Origin: Salinilacustrithrix sp034522155 | GTDB taxonomy: Bacteria > Actinomycetota > Acidimicrobiia > Acidimicrobiales > Salinilacustritrichaceae | Reading direction: 5' to 3' | NCBI GenBank assembly: GCA_034522155.1 | Contig: JAXHLP010000005.1 | Coordinates: 310,001 to 374,000, forward strand | Length of the DNA stretch: 64,000 nucleotides | In this document: one piece after another, positions 1 through 7,804 of the stretch | How positions within the stretch are numbered: the stretch's first letter is position 1 | How the letters are laid out: every line of letters begins with the position of its first letter | Position numbers and translations under genes: made by a program | Notes under the pieces: generated by a model | What the model saw: the letters and a program-made list of their open reading frames with translations, nothing else | Database searches by the model: none | What the model was told of the DNA's origin: nothing

Positions 1-1
1 C

Positions 2-847
2 GTGTCGATCGACGACACCGAGATGACCGCCCGCCCGGCCCATGAGCGCGGGGTGGGGGTCGTGTTCCAGGACCAGGCGTTGTTTCCGCATCTCGACGTG
101 GCCGGCAACGTGGCCTACGGCCTGCGCATGCAGCGGGTGGATCGCTCGGAACGCCGACGGCGCGCGTCGGCCACGCTCGAGGCGGTCGGGCTTCCCGGCT
201 ACGAGACGCGGGACCCGGCGACGCTGTCGGGCGGCGAGGCGCAGCGGGTCGCGCTCGCACGTGCGCTGGCCCCCGAGCCACGGGTCGTGCTTCTCGACGA
301 ACCGCTGGCTGCCCTCGACCAACTGCTGCGCGAGCGGCTGCTCCTCGAACTCCGTTCGATCTTCGACTCCCTCGGTGTGACCGTCGTGGCCGTGACCCAC
401 GACCCGACCGAGGCGGCCGCGCTCGGCGAGCGCGTCGCCGTCCTCCTCGGCGGACGGATCGCCCAGGTCGGTGCCCCCGGCGAGGTGCTCGCTCGGCCCG
501 CTTCTGCCGACGTCGCCGGCCTGGTGGGCCACCGCAACGTGGCCGAGGGTGTCGTGGCCGACGGAGCGGTCCGGACGCCGTGGGGGAAACTGCCCGTCGG
601 CGAACATCCGGATGGTCCCGTCTCGGTCCTCCTCCAGCCCGACCAGGTGGTGTCGTCGACGTCGGGCTCGCTGTCGGGCGCGGTCACGGGTCTGATCTTC
701 CGGGGCGGCAGCGCGTTTGCCGTCGTCGAGGGCGACGACTGGCCCGCGCTCGACGTGCGCGCTGACCCGGCCTGGCGGGTCGGCGACCGGGTGTCACTCG
801 CCGTCGAGCCGGATGCCGTGCACCTCATGGGGACTGAGGCGAGCTGA
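2..847 (+). CDS. ABC importer ATPase, 5' end outside window
   Basis: This is the C-terminal part of an ABC transporter ATPase that energises import of a small solute at the membrane. The visible part has the Q-loop (VVFQDQALFPHL), the signature LSGGEAQR, Walker B VVLLDEP and the switch histidine in AVTHDP, followed by a roughly 80-residue C-terminal TOBE-like domain. The Walker A motif is missing because the gene runs off the left edge, so the first codon shown is not the true start. The CysA/PotA/FbpC/ThiQ type of ATPase fits best. The substrate cannot be told, because the permease and binding protein would lie upstream of the window. Confidence 0.85.
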   Translation: MSIDDTEMTARPAHERGVGVVFQDQALFPHLDVAGNVAYGLRMQRVDRSERRRRASATLEAVGLPGYETRDPATLSGGEAQRVALARALAPEPRVVLLDEPLAALDQLLRERLLLELRSIFDSLGVTVVAVTHDPTEAAALGERVAVLLGGRIAQVGAPGEVLARPASADVAGLVGHRNVAEGVVADGAVRTPWGKLPVGEHPDGPVSVLLQPDQVVSSTSGSLSGAVTGLIFRGGSAFAVVEGDDWPALDVRADPAWRVGDRVSLAVEPDAVHLMGTEAS

Positions 848-1248
848 GGCGCTGGCTCGGGAGCCCGAGGAGCCATTGGGGCATCGCGGCAAGCCCGGTC
901 TGGGTTGACGGGCTCGGGTGGAAGCGGGTGATGCCGTCGTGCCGAATCGTTGGACCTGCCACACCTCGACCCGGTGGATCGCCCGGCGGACGGGACGCAG
1001 GAGATCCCACGTGTTCCGCGTCGGCGTCGAGCCACCAGGCATGGGTCCAGCTTTCACGCCACGCCGCTCGGCGGCCAAGGAAGGAGCGCCACCAGCCGGA
1101 CTCGCCGTACGGATCGAGCGGCGCACCGACCGCCTCGCATGTCCGACCGCCTCGCATGTCCGAGTGCTTCGGGCAGGCGCGCCCGCGGAGGTCGACGGAC
1201 TGGACGCGGTGACGACCCGACCGAGGTGCAGGTCGGGTTCGGGGGCCG
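848..1248. other. Intergenic region with possible decayed coding remnant
   Basis: No intact gene is seen in this 401-bp gap. On the minus strand, around 970-1140, two different frames give protein-like tryptophan-rich segments (for example GWWRSFLGRRAAW and then VWQVQRFGTTA), which could be a frameshifted remnant of an unknown gene. A perfect 17-bp tandem duplication lies at 1128-1144 and 1145-1161. No terminator or tRNA was recognised. Confidence 0.3.
1128..1161. repeat. 17-bp perfect tandem repeat, two copies
   Basis: The unit GACCGCCTCGCATGTCC occurs twice back to back. It lies in the gap between the ABC ATPase and the HNH gene. It could reflect a replication slip; no function is evident. 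Confidence 0.8.
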
Positions 1249-2727
1249 TCACGCGGCCGCAGGATGGGTGGTTCTTCGGCCCTTCCACTCGGTGCCGTGC
1301 GGATCCCGCGCGGTCCAGGCACCGTCGTCGTCGAGGTACAGCTTCCACCCGTACTGGTGGAGCAGGCGGTGGTGGAAGCGGCACAGCAGACAGCCGTTGT
1401 CCACGATGGTCAGTCCACCCGCGGCGCGCTCGTTCAGGTGGTGGGTGTCGCAGTGCCGTGGTGGTCGCGTGCAGCCGGGGAAGACGCAGCAGCGATCGCG
1501 GGCGGCGATGGCCCGGCGTTGCTGTGTGGTGAAGCGCTCGTTGGCCGTGTTGGCGTCGAGGACCTGGTTCCGGCCGGCGAACAGGGTGGCGACGAGGGTC
1601 GAGTCGCACAGCATCTGGTCGACCGCGGCCCGGGTGAGGTGCCAGCCGTCGCCGCGGTAGACGAGGTTCCGGAAGTCGCCGGCGGCGCGCGTACCCAGCA
1701 AGGTCTCGACGTCGATGTGGGCGTTGATGGTCGCGCCGGCACGCGGGCGAATCCGGCGTCGGTTCCGGCGGCGCTGATGCCGGATCCGCTTGCGGATCTT
1801 CACCCGCAGGAGCTCGAGCTCGTCGAGACCCTCGTTGGCGGGATCGAACGCTTCGTCGAGGGTGTCGCCCGGGTACGTGCCGTCGTAGACGTCGCGGGCG
1901 CGTCGCTCGTCCTCCTCGGCCCGGTCTTCGGTGTCGTCAGCGTCGTCAGCGCCGGCGGGCCACCATGGCCGAGGGCCGTCGGGAGGCCCGTCGCCACCGA
2001 GTTCGTCCTCGAGGTCGTCATCGTCGTCGGCGCCGCGGTGGGCGAGCAGGAAGCTGGCCATGTCGTCGGCGGCGTCGGCCTGGCGTTCGGTGAAGGTGCG
2101 TCGGTACGGGGCATCGGCGGGGTCGGGGTCAGCCAACATGGCGGCGATGGCCGCAGCGAAGTTGGCGAACGCCACCGGTGCGAGGGCGGCGTGGACCTCT
2201 CCACCACCGAACAGGCTCGGTGACATCGTGAGGCTGTGGGGCTGGACCCGCCGTGGCGCCAGCTCCTGGTCGCAGAGATCGGCCCAGTACCGCACGGCGT
2301 CGGCGAAGCCGTCGTTGTCGACCGCCGGATCCTCGGCGAGGGCGAGGAAGCCCTCGACCACCTCGTCGGACAGGAACCTGGCGCGCTCGTCGGTCGCAGC
2401 GCGCGCGAGCCGGTGGGCCCAGCCCAGCGAGAAGGAACCGTCGATCATCGCCGCGGCGAGTCGTTCGTCGAGCGCACACAGGCGCGCGATGCGTTCGAGG
2501 CGAGCCGCCTCGGGGTACGACTGTCCGGTGTGGGCCACCATCCAGGCCTTCGCCGAGCGGCATCCGGCGGCGAGCCATCCCGACGTGGGCCACAGCTCGA
2601 CCAGCGCACCGATGACCGCTCGCGATGCTGCGTCCATGGACTCGACGAGTTCTCTCGTCCGGTCGAGCTGGACACGGGCGCGAGACGCCACGTCGACGTC
2701 GTCGGCGTATGTCGCAGAACCGGTCAT
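1249..2727 (-). CDS. DUF222 / HNH endonuclease domain protein
   Basis: A 492-residue protein of the actinobacterial DUF222-HNH family, often abundant and variable between strains; its cellular role is unsettled (13E12-repeat proteins of mycobacteria are relatives). The N-terminal two thirds form the DUF222 region, interrupted by a long acidic stretch (runs of Asp/Glu around residues 260-330). The C-terminal HNH motif is clear: CVFPGCTRP, then CDTHHLN, then CRFHHRLLHQ, with the paired cysteines and histidines that bind metal. The ATG at 2727 has AGGAG 10 nt upstream; an in-frame ATG at 2736 is possible but too close to that site. It stands alone between two gaps. Confidence 0.85.
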   Translation of the reverse strand: MTGSATYADDVDVASRARVQLDRTRELVESMDAASRAVIGALVELWPTSGWLAAGCRSAKAWMVAHTGQSYPEAARLERIARLCALDERLAAAMIDGSFSLGWAHRLARAATDERARFLSDEVVEGFLALAEDPAVDNDGFADAVRYWADLCDQELAPRRVQPHSLTMSPSLFGGGEVHAALAPVAFANFAAAIAAMLADPDPADAPYRRTFTERQADAADDMASFLLAHRGADDDDDLEDELGGDGPPDGPRPWWPAGADDADDTEDRAEEDERRARDVYDGTYPGDTLDEAFDPANEGLDELELLRVKIRKRIRHQRRRNRRRIRPRAGATINAHIDVETLLGTRAAGDFRNLVYRGDGWHLTRAAVDQMLCDSTLVATLFAGRNQVLDANTANERFTTQQRRAIAARDRCCVFPGCTRPPRHCDTHHLNERAAGGLTIVDNGCLLCRFHHRLLHQYGWKLYLDDDGAWTARDPHGTEWKGRRTTHPAAA

Positions 2728-2736
2728 GCATCCCAT

Positions 2737-3204
2737 TCTCCTCAGGGGGTGTGACAAGAACTCCGGGTCCGACCGAAGAGATCGAGCGACGACGAGACAG
2801 TGGCTCACGCCGTCGCTGCGACGGTCATCGCGGGCTGATTTCGACAGCGCGTTGGCATGGATGGAAGGGGAACCGGCGCCGGTCTCCCAGTTCGGTAGAG
2901 GTCGGCCCTGCTCGGGCATACCGAAGAACGGCACCCCGGGACGCCGACGAACGCGCCGTTCGGCGCGGTGCATCATCATGCGCGCGCCAACGCGCCAACC
3001 CTTGCGCCCGTCATCGCCTCACGAACGAGCCGATCGGCGCGCTCGATCATCATGGACGCGCGTACGCGCCGATCCTTCGAGCGCCCGATTTCGTGGGCAT
3101 CGAGCGCGGGACCTTCGTCCTCCAGTCGCACCGGTCGCAGTCGGAGATCGGTTGCCACGACCATGGGTCTGTCGCCGGAGCGGCCACCCGACCGCCGATT
3201 TCGC
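2737..3204. other. Intergenic region with diverged repeat and GNAT-like fragment
   Basis: This 468-bp gap has no intact gene. Two diverged copies of a 55-bp unit lie at 2957-3010 and 3031-3087 (shared cores TCGGCGCG, ATCATCATG and ACGCGCC). On the minus strand just below 3165 a short frame begins MVVATDLRLRPVRLEDEG, which looks like the N-terminus of a GNAT acetyltransferase but loses similarity after about 25 residues. I read it as a possible gene remnant. Confidence 0.35.
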
Positions 3205-4008
3205 TCAGGTCTGGGAGCGGCCTCGTTCGGTGACGGCTCGGCGGCGGGCCTCGAGGTCGGCGCCGTCACGGCCGGCCATCCACTCCCGGGAGACCCGACC
3301 CTCGAGGGCCCAGAATCCGGCCCCGTCGACCAGCGAGCCCTCGTCGTAGGTCTGGAGCATCCGGGTGACGCCGGGCCGGTCGTTGCTCACGATGTCGGCC
3401 GCGAGTCGCTGGGTGAACGGCACGAGCTCCTCGTGGGGGACGACGTGGTTGACCAGGCCCCAGGTGAGCGCGGTGCCAGCGTCGATGAAGTTGCCGGTGG
3501 CGGACATCTCCCGGGCCCGGCGGAGGCCGACCGCTTCGGCGAGCAGCACGGTGAGGCCCCACCCCGGCATGATCCCCATCCGGGCGTGGGTGTCGGCGAA
3601 CGCGGCCTGTTCGGAAGCGACCAGGAAGTGGCAGTTGAGCGCCAGCTCGAACCCGCCGGTCACGGCCACACCGTTGACCGCACCGATGACGGGTTTGTCG
3701 AGGTGCGGGATGGGACCGGGCCGATCGACGCCCTCGGCCGCCACTGGCGACGACGCGTCCGTGCCACCCAGCCCCTGGCCGCTGGTCGCGGCAAGCTCCT
3801 TCAGGTCGAGGCCGGCGCAGAAGGCCGGGTCGGCGCCGGTGAGGACGATGGCGGCGACATCTTCGTCTCCACCGAGCTCCTCCACCGTCCGCCAGAGCTC
3901 GCGGCGCAACTCGCCGCTCAGGGCGTTGCGGGCCTCGGGCCGGTTGAGCGTGACGGTGGCGACACCGTCGGTGATCTCGGTGAGGACGACGTCGGTCGGT
4001 CCGGTCAT
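3205..4008 (-). CDS. Crotonase / enoyl-CoA hydratase family protein
   Basis: A 267-residue crotonase-fold enzyme, normally hydrating an enoyl-CoA in beta-oxidation. Family marks are TLNRPEARNALSG near the N-terminus, the oxyanion-hole segment FCAGLDLKEL, and GVAVTGGFELALNC carrying the first catalytic glutamate. At the place of the second glutamate the sequence reads DTHARMGIMPG, so histidine replaces glutamate and the reaction may differ from simple hydration. Its ATG overlaps the stop of the upstream gene as ATGA, so the two are translationally coupled and probably share a promoter in the gap before 4798. Confidence 0.85.
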   Translation of the reverse strand: MTGPTDVVLTEITDGVATVTLNRPEARNALSGELRRELWRTVEELGGDEDVAAIVLTGADPAFCAGLDLKELAATSGQGLGGTDASSPVAAEGVDRPGPIPHLDKPVIGAVNGVAVTGGFELALNCHFLVASEQAAFADTHARMGIMPGWGLTVLLAEAVGLRRAREMSATGNFIDAGTALTWGLVNHVVPHEELVPFTQRLAADIVSNDRPGVTRMLQTYDEGSLVDGAGFWALEGRVSREWMAGRDGADLEARRRAVTERGRSQT

Positions 4009-4589
4009 GCGGAGTACTCCAGGGGTAGGTCGCCGAGGGTCACGAGCATCGACGCGATCCAGGTCCCCATCGTGGAGAAGTGGTCGTCGAGCAGTGATCC
4101 GTCCTTCAGGGCGGTGTCGTCGAGCTCGTAGCAACCCTCGAACCCGAGCTCCAGGGCATGCGACGTGGGCTCGAGGTCGGCGGTGTACGCGGTCTCGATG
4201 GTGGGCGCGGTGCGCGCGAGGGTGATGTCGCCGATCGGGTCGCTCACGGCGGGCAGCGCCCCGGTTGCGGCCGATGGGTCGGGGAGCGACGCCAGGCCCT
4301 GGACGCGCAGCACGATGCTGATCTCGATCTGGGGCTCGTCGTCGGGTTCATCGCCCTGCATCCACGACCGGAACGCGCTCTGTGACCACGTGGGCCAGTC
4401 GAGGGTGATGTCGGCGCGGATGCGTGCCGGGGAGTGCTCGCCCGGGAGGCCGTAGGAGGTCTCCCACGTGGTGTCGCCGCTCAGCACGTCGATCTGGAAG
4501 TGCTCCCCGGGAGAGGTGCGTTCGAGCAGTGCCTCGTCGAGCGCGTCGTGCAGCGCTCCGATCGCATCGGTGAAGACGTGGTCCAGCAT
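4005..4589 (-). CDS. Hypothetical protein coupled to crotonase
   Basis: A 194-residue protein that I do not recognise. It starts MLDHVFTDAIGAL and is acidic, without signal peptide or membrane segment. The mix of alternating hydrophobic strands and the absence of a nucleotide-binding motif suggest a beta-rich binding fold, but this is only an impression. Its stop overlaps the crotonase start by the sequence ATGA, so the two proteins are made together. The gene is divergent from the KstR-operator-controlled acyl-CoA dehydrogenase at 4798, and could share that regulation, although its start lies 186 nt from the operator. Confidence 0.65.
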   Translation of the reverse strand: MLDHVFTDAIGALHDALDEALLERTSPGEHFQIDVLSGDTTWETSYGLPGEHSPARIRADITLDWPTWSQSAFRSWMQGDEPDDEPQIEISIVLRVQGLASLPDPSAATGALPAVSDPIGDITLARTAPTIETAYTADLEPTSHALELGFEGCYELDDTALKDGSLLDDHFSTMGTWIASMLVTLGDLPLEYSA

Positions 4590-4775
4590 CGGACGTTCGA
4601 CTCTACGGCGACATGACGACCGAGTCGGAATGAGCCCCACCAGCAGCGACCGCTCACCGAGGCGGACGTGATGCACCACGGAACGTGAGGTGAGGCCGTC
4701 GTGCTGGTCGACCGCGCCGCCCGTCCGACCCGGCCAGGGCCGTGGTCCGCTTCGGCCGCGGCGAGCACGCGCCGC

Positions 4776-4789
4776 GAGAACGTGTTTCA
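4776..4789 (+). promoter_or_regulatory. KstR-type operator upstream of acyl-CoA dehydrogenase
   Basis: The sequence GAGAACGTGTTTCA has both half-sites of the KstR consensus TNNAACNNGTTNNA. It ends 8 nt before the ATG at 4798, with a -10-like TTCAAT at its right edge and no Shine-Dalgarno, which suggests a leaderless transcript blocked directly by the repressor. The same 14 bases recur at 15323-15336. Confidence 0.75.
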
Positions 4790-4797
4790 ATCGTCGG

Positions 4798-5991
4798 ATG
4801 GACATTGATCTGCCAGTCGAGGACGACCCCCGGCGGCTCGAGGTGCGCAGGTGGCTCACCGAGCACCCCGACCCGCCACCGGCCGAGCTGGTCGACCGCG
4901 GCTTCGTGGTGCCCCACTGGCCCGAGCCGTGGGGCCTCGACGCCGAACCCGAGCTGCAGCTCATCATCGACGACGAGCTGAAGCGGGCCGGGGTCACCAA
5001 GCCGCTCAACCCGATCGGCATCGGGCACTGCGGACCGGTGATCGTGGTCCACGGCACCGACGAGCAGAAGGCGCGCCACCTCCCCCCGATGCTGCGGGGC
5101 GAGGAGATGTGGTGCCAGCTCTTCAGCGAGCCCGAGGCGGGGTCCGACCTCGCTGGACTCGCCACCCGAGCAGAGCGCGACGGCGACGTGTTCGTCGTGA
5201 ACGGCCAGAAGATCTGGACCTCGCTCGCCCAGGTCGCGAAATACGGGATCCTCATCGCCCGTACCGACCCCGATGCCTCCAAGTACACCGGGATCTCGTA
5301 CTTCATCGTCCCCATGGACCTGCCCGGCATCGAGATCCGGCCGCTCCGCAACATGGTGGGCGGCTCCGGCGATGCCGGCTTCTGCGAGGTGTTCTTCACC
5401 GACGTCGCGGTCCCGGCCGAGAACCTGATCGGACCGCTCAACGGAGGCTGGGCCATGGCCAAGGAGACCCTGGCCAACGAGCGGGTGTCGCTGTCCAAGG
5501 ACGGCCTGCAGTGGGGACACGGTCCCACCGTCCGCGACCTGCTCGACCTGCTGCGCCAGCGGGGCGGGGTCCGCGACCCCGTCGCGCGCCAGCGGGTGGC
5601 GTCGGCCTACATCGAGGGCGAGATCATGAAGTACCACCAGTACCGGCAGATCTCAGCGGCGGTGAACAAGGAGCCGGGTCCGGACGCGTCGCTGCGCAAG
5701 GCCCTCAAGGACCCCCACGGCAAGAAGGTCTTCACCCTCGCCAAGGACCTCTTGGGCGCCGACGGCCTGCTCGCCGCCGAGGCCGTCGACCCGGCGTGGC
5801 AGCAGTGGGCCAGCAGCTTCCTGTTCAGTCCGGCGCTCACGGTCGGGGGCGGCACCTCCGAGGTGCTGCGCAACATCATCGCCGAGCGGCTGCTCGGTCT
5901 TCCCCACGACCTCGACGTCGAGGCCGGGCGCACCTGGGCCGAGGCCCGGGCCCACCGTCGCGACGAACGAGAACGCGTTTCCACAACCTGA
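4798..5991 (+). CDS. Acyl-CoA dehydrogenase (FadE/ChsE-like)
   Basis: A 397-residue flavoprotein that would introduce the alpha-beta double bond into an acyl-CoA, passing electrons to ETF. Family features are the FAD-binding QLFSEPEAGSDLA segment, the WTSLAQ strand, and the C-terminal GGGTSEVLRNIIAERLLGLP. The start is the ATG 8 nt after the KstR-type operator; an upstream in-frame extension would run through the operator. In mycobacteria KstR-controlled FadE proteins act as alpha2-beta2 heterotetramers on steroid side chains; this gene and those at 13952 and 25959 could supply such subunits, but pairing cannot be told from sequence alone. A hairpin terminator spans its stop codon. Confidence 0.85.
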   Translation: MDIDLPVEDDPRRLEVRRWLTEHPDPPPAELVDRGFVVPHWPEPWGLDAEPELQLIIDDELKRAGVTKPLNPIGIGHCGPVIVVHGTDEQKARHLPPMLRGEEMWCQLFSEPEAGSDLAGLATRAERDGDVFVVNGQKIWTSLAQVAKYGILIARTDPDASKYTGISYFIVPMDLPGIEIRPLRNMVGGSGDAGFCEVFFTDVAVPAENLIGPLNGGWAMAKETLANERVSLSKDGLQWGHGPTVRDLLDLLRQRGGVRDPVARQRVASAYIEGEIMKYHQYRQISAAVNKEPGPDASLRKALKDPHGKKVFTLAKDLLGADGLLAAEAVDPAWQQWASSFLFSPALTVGGGTSEVLRNIIAERLLGLPHDLDVEAGRTWAEARAHRRDERERVSTT

Positions 5992-6027
5992 GCGTCGCGA
6001 GAACCGTAAACGCTGGGGTTGTGGAAA
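5978..6027. terminator. Bidirectional hairpin terminator between convergent genes
   Basis: Perfect 11-bp arms TTTCCACAACC (5978-5988) and GGTTGTGGAAA (6017-6027) are extended inward by AGCG/CGCT at 5991-5994 and 6011-6014. The element spans the stop codon of the acyl-CoA dehydrogenase and faces the minus-strand lipoprotein gene, so it can serve both. Confidence 0.7.
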
Positions 6028-6079
6028 CCGGTCGGGCGGGTGGTGGTCAGGCAGAGCGGGTCGAGCGAGGCCGGGTCGC

Positions 6080-6619
6080 TCAGCCGGCTTCCTCGGGCGG
6101 CGGCCCGGTGCACCCGTCCTTGGCGGCGTCGTAGAGCGACAGGAACGTGTTCGCGGCGACCAGCCACTCGCCGTCGACGAACACCGCGGAGCCTCCGCTG
6201 TCCTCGAGTGCCACCTCGCCGTTCAGCAGGATGTCGTAGAGCATCGTCGCGGTCTCGCCGTCGATCGTGACCTCCTTCATGGCGATCGACGCGCCCGACG
6301 TCAGGTCTTGACAGTGGAGCATCTCGGCGATGTAGTCCTCGCCGTTCTCCATCAGCGGCGCGGCCGCCTCCTGGTCGCCCGCGCCGAGCAGCTCGAAGAA
6401 CCGGGTGGTGTTGTCGGTGATCTGGGCCTCGGACTCCTCGGGGCTCGGGCGTTCGGCTTCGGTGGTGGTCGGCGTGTCGTCGCCCGTGCCGTCGGTGTCG
6501 CCGTCGGTCTCGGTCGCCGCGCCATCACCGGCGTTGACGTCGTCGTCGCTGCACGCGCCGAGCAGCGCGAGGATGGCGAAGATGGCCAGCAGGCCGCGGA
6601 GCGAGGGGTGGATGCTCAT
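6080..6619 (-). CDS. Secreted lipoprotein, NTF2-like C-terminal domain
   Basis: A 179-residue predicted lipoprotein. The N-terminus has a hydrophobic signal ending in the lipobox LLGAC, then a low-complexity Asp/Thr/Glu linker (residues 25-60) typical of surface-tethered actinobacterial proteins. The remaining 115 residues (from TRFFELLGAGDQEAAAPLM to FVDGEWLVAANTF) look like an NTF2/SnoaL-like fold as found in small accessory lipoproteins. Its ATG overlaps the stop of the upstream membrane protein gene as ATGA. It is the last gene of the minus-strand unit that begins with the Liv transporter, so it may assist that transporter; this is inference. Confidence 0.7.
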   Translation of the reverse strand: MSIHPSLRGLLAIFAILALLGACSDDDVNAGDGAATETDGDTDGTGDDTPTTTEAERPSPEESEAQITDNTTRFFELLGAGDQEAAAPLMENGEDYIAEMLHCQDLTSGASIAMKEVTIDGETATMLYDILLNGEVALEDSGGSAVFVDGEWLVAANTFLSLYDAAKDGCTGPPPEEAG

Positions 6620-7068
6620 GGTTGGGTCTCCTTCTCCCTCGGCGGGACGGCCGACGGGTCGGTGGGTGCTCGGTTACGCAGGATCTGGCCCAGCTCGTGC
6701 AGCGCTTCGACGTTGCGGTCGCTCGAAGTCCGTTCCTCGTAGACGACGCGCAGCAGCCAGAAGCGCAGGTACCGGGCCAGCGAGTGCCGCAGGTAGAGGA
6801 CGGCGCCGACGATCGTGCAGCCGAGCCCGAGCAGGCCGCCCGAGATGAGGTAGGGGACCTGCGAGCTGAACTCGGTGGTGCCCGACGCACCGAACCAGCC
6901 GATCAGCACCAGCACCAGGCCGACCGGCATCAACACGATGCCGGCGACCAGCAGCCGTTGCTCGGTGGTCGAGGAGGTGCCGCTCACCCGGAGCCGGGCC
7001 AGCTCGGCCTCGAAGCCGGTCAGCCGGTCGTCGGCCACGTCGGCGGAGGGGTCGGTCGGATTCGACAT
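6616..7068 (-). CDS. Two-helix membrane protein, unknown function
   Basis: A 150-residue protein with a soluble N-terminus, two close membrane helices (about residues 42-62 and 74-97) separated by a short GASGTTEFSSQ loop, and a basic C-terminal tail. I do not recognise a family. The ATG at 7068 was chosen over an upstream in-frame ATG at 7098 because the latter runs into the end of livF. It is sandwiched between livF and the lipoprotein gene and coupled to the latter. Confidence 0.65.
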   Translation of the reverse strand: MSNPTDPSADVADDRLTGFEAELARLRVSGTSSTTEQRLLVAGIVLMPVGLVLVLIGWFGASGTTEFSSQVPYLISGGLLGLGCTIVGAVLYLRHSLARYLRFWLLRVVYEERTSSDRNVEALHELGQILRNRAPTDPSAVPPREKETQP

Positions 7069-7090
7069 CGCGTCTCCCGTCGTGTCTCGT

Positions 7091-7804
7091 TCAGCCACCG
7101 AGGTAGACCCCCGACAGCGCTTCGGCCATCTCGTGCGGTCTGCCCGCGGCGCGGATGCGGCCGTTCACCATCACGGCCACCTGGTCGGCTACGTCGAGCA
7201 CGTGGCCGGCGAACTGCTCGACCAGCAGGATCCCCACCCCGCCCGCGGTCACCGCCGCCACCTGCTCGTAGAGCTGCTCGACGATGATCGGGGCCAGCCC
7301 CATCGACAGCTCGTCGAGCAGGAGCAGCGACGGTCGGGTGGCGAGGGCGCGGGCCAGGGCGAGCATCTGCTGCTCACCGCCCGACAGCCGCCCGGCCATC
7401 ATCGAACGTCTCTCGGCCAGCACCGGGAAGTGGTCGTACGCGATGTCGCGGGCCTCACGGGTCGACACCCCCCGGTGGGTGAACATCCACACGTTCTCGT
7501 CGACGGTGAGGTTGGGGAACATCCCCCGGCCCTCGGGGATGGTGCACACGCCTGCCCGGGCGAGCGCGTCGGCCCCGGCGCCCGTGACGTCGTGGCCGAG
7601 CATGGTGACCGCACCCGTCGAGGTGGGCACCTGCCCGCTGATCACGCCGATCGTGGTGCTCTTGCCGGCCCCGTTGGGACCGAGGAGCCCGACGATGGTG
7701 CCACGGGGGACGATGAGGTCGACGCCGTGGAGCACCTGGATGCGGCCGTACCCGGCCCGCACGCCGGTGAGCTCGAGCACGGGGCTCGGGAGCTCAGACC
7801 CCAT
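7091..7804 (-). CDS. livF: Branched-chain-amino-acid-type ABC transporter ATPase LivF
   Basis: A 237-residue ATPase of the LivF type that powers uptake together with LivG and the LivH/LivM permeases. Walker A GPNGAGKST, signature LSGGEQQMLALARAL, Walker B LLLLDELSMGLAP and the H-loop replaced by LVEQF are all as in LivF proteins. The start lies inside the end of the permease gene (11-nt overlap), so it is in the same operon. The unit begins with the solute-binding protein under a KstR-type operator, which points to uptake of a catabolic substrate rather than of amino acids. Confidence 0.9.
   Translation of the reverse strand: MGSELPSPVLELTGVRAGYGRIQVLHGVDLIVPRGTIVGLLGPNGAGKSTTIGVISGQVPTSTGAVTMLGHDVTGAGADALARAGVCTIPEGRGMFPNLTVDENVWMFTHRGVSTREARDIAYDHFPVLAERRSMMAGRLSGGEQQMLALARALATRPSLLLLDELSMGLAPIIVEQLYEQVAAVTAGGVGILLVEQFAGHVLDVADQVAVMVNGRIRAAGRPHEMAEALSGVYLGG

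Noticed and set aside
1128..1161. Start of a CRISPR or longer tandem array
   Set aside because: Only two copies of 17 bp with no spacer; no cas genes in the window.
848..1248. tRNA or riboswitch in the first large gap
   Set aside because: No cloverleaf, CCA-adjacent stem or known riboswitch core could be seen.
1264..2223. Long plus-strand open frame over the HNH gene
   Set aside because: It is antisense to a recognised DUF222/HNH protein; its composition is the usual Val/Gly/Arg-rich mirror of a GC-rich gene.
5969..5982. KstR-like match GAGAACGCGTTTCC inside the 3' end of the acyl-CoA dehydrogenase
   Set aside because: It lies within the coding sequence and its right part belongs to the terminator arm; no gene start follows in either direction.
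6141..6154. AGGAACGTGTTCGC in the lipoprotein gene
   Set aside because: Core half-sites fit the motif, but it is in the middle of a gene and the outer bases are not symmetrical.
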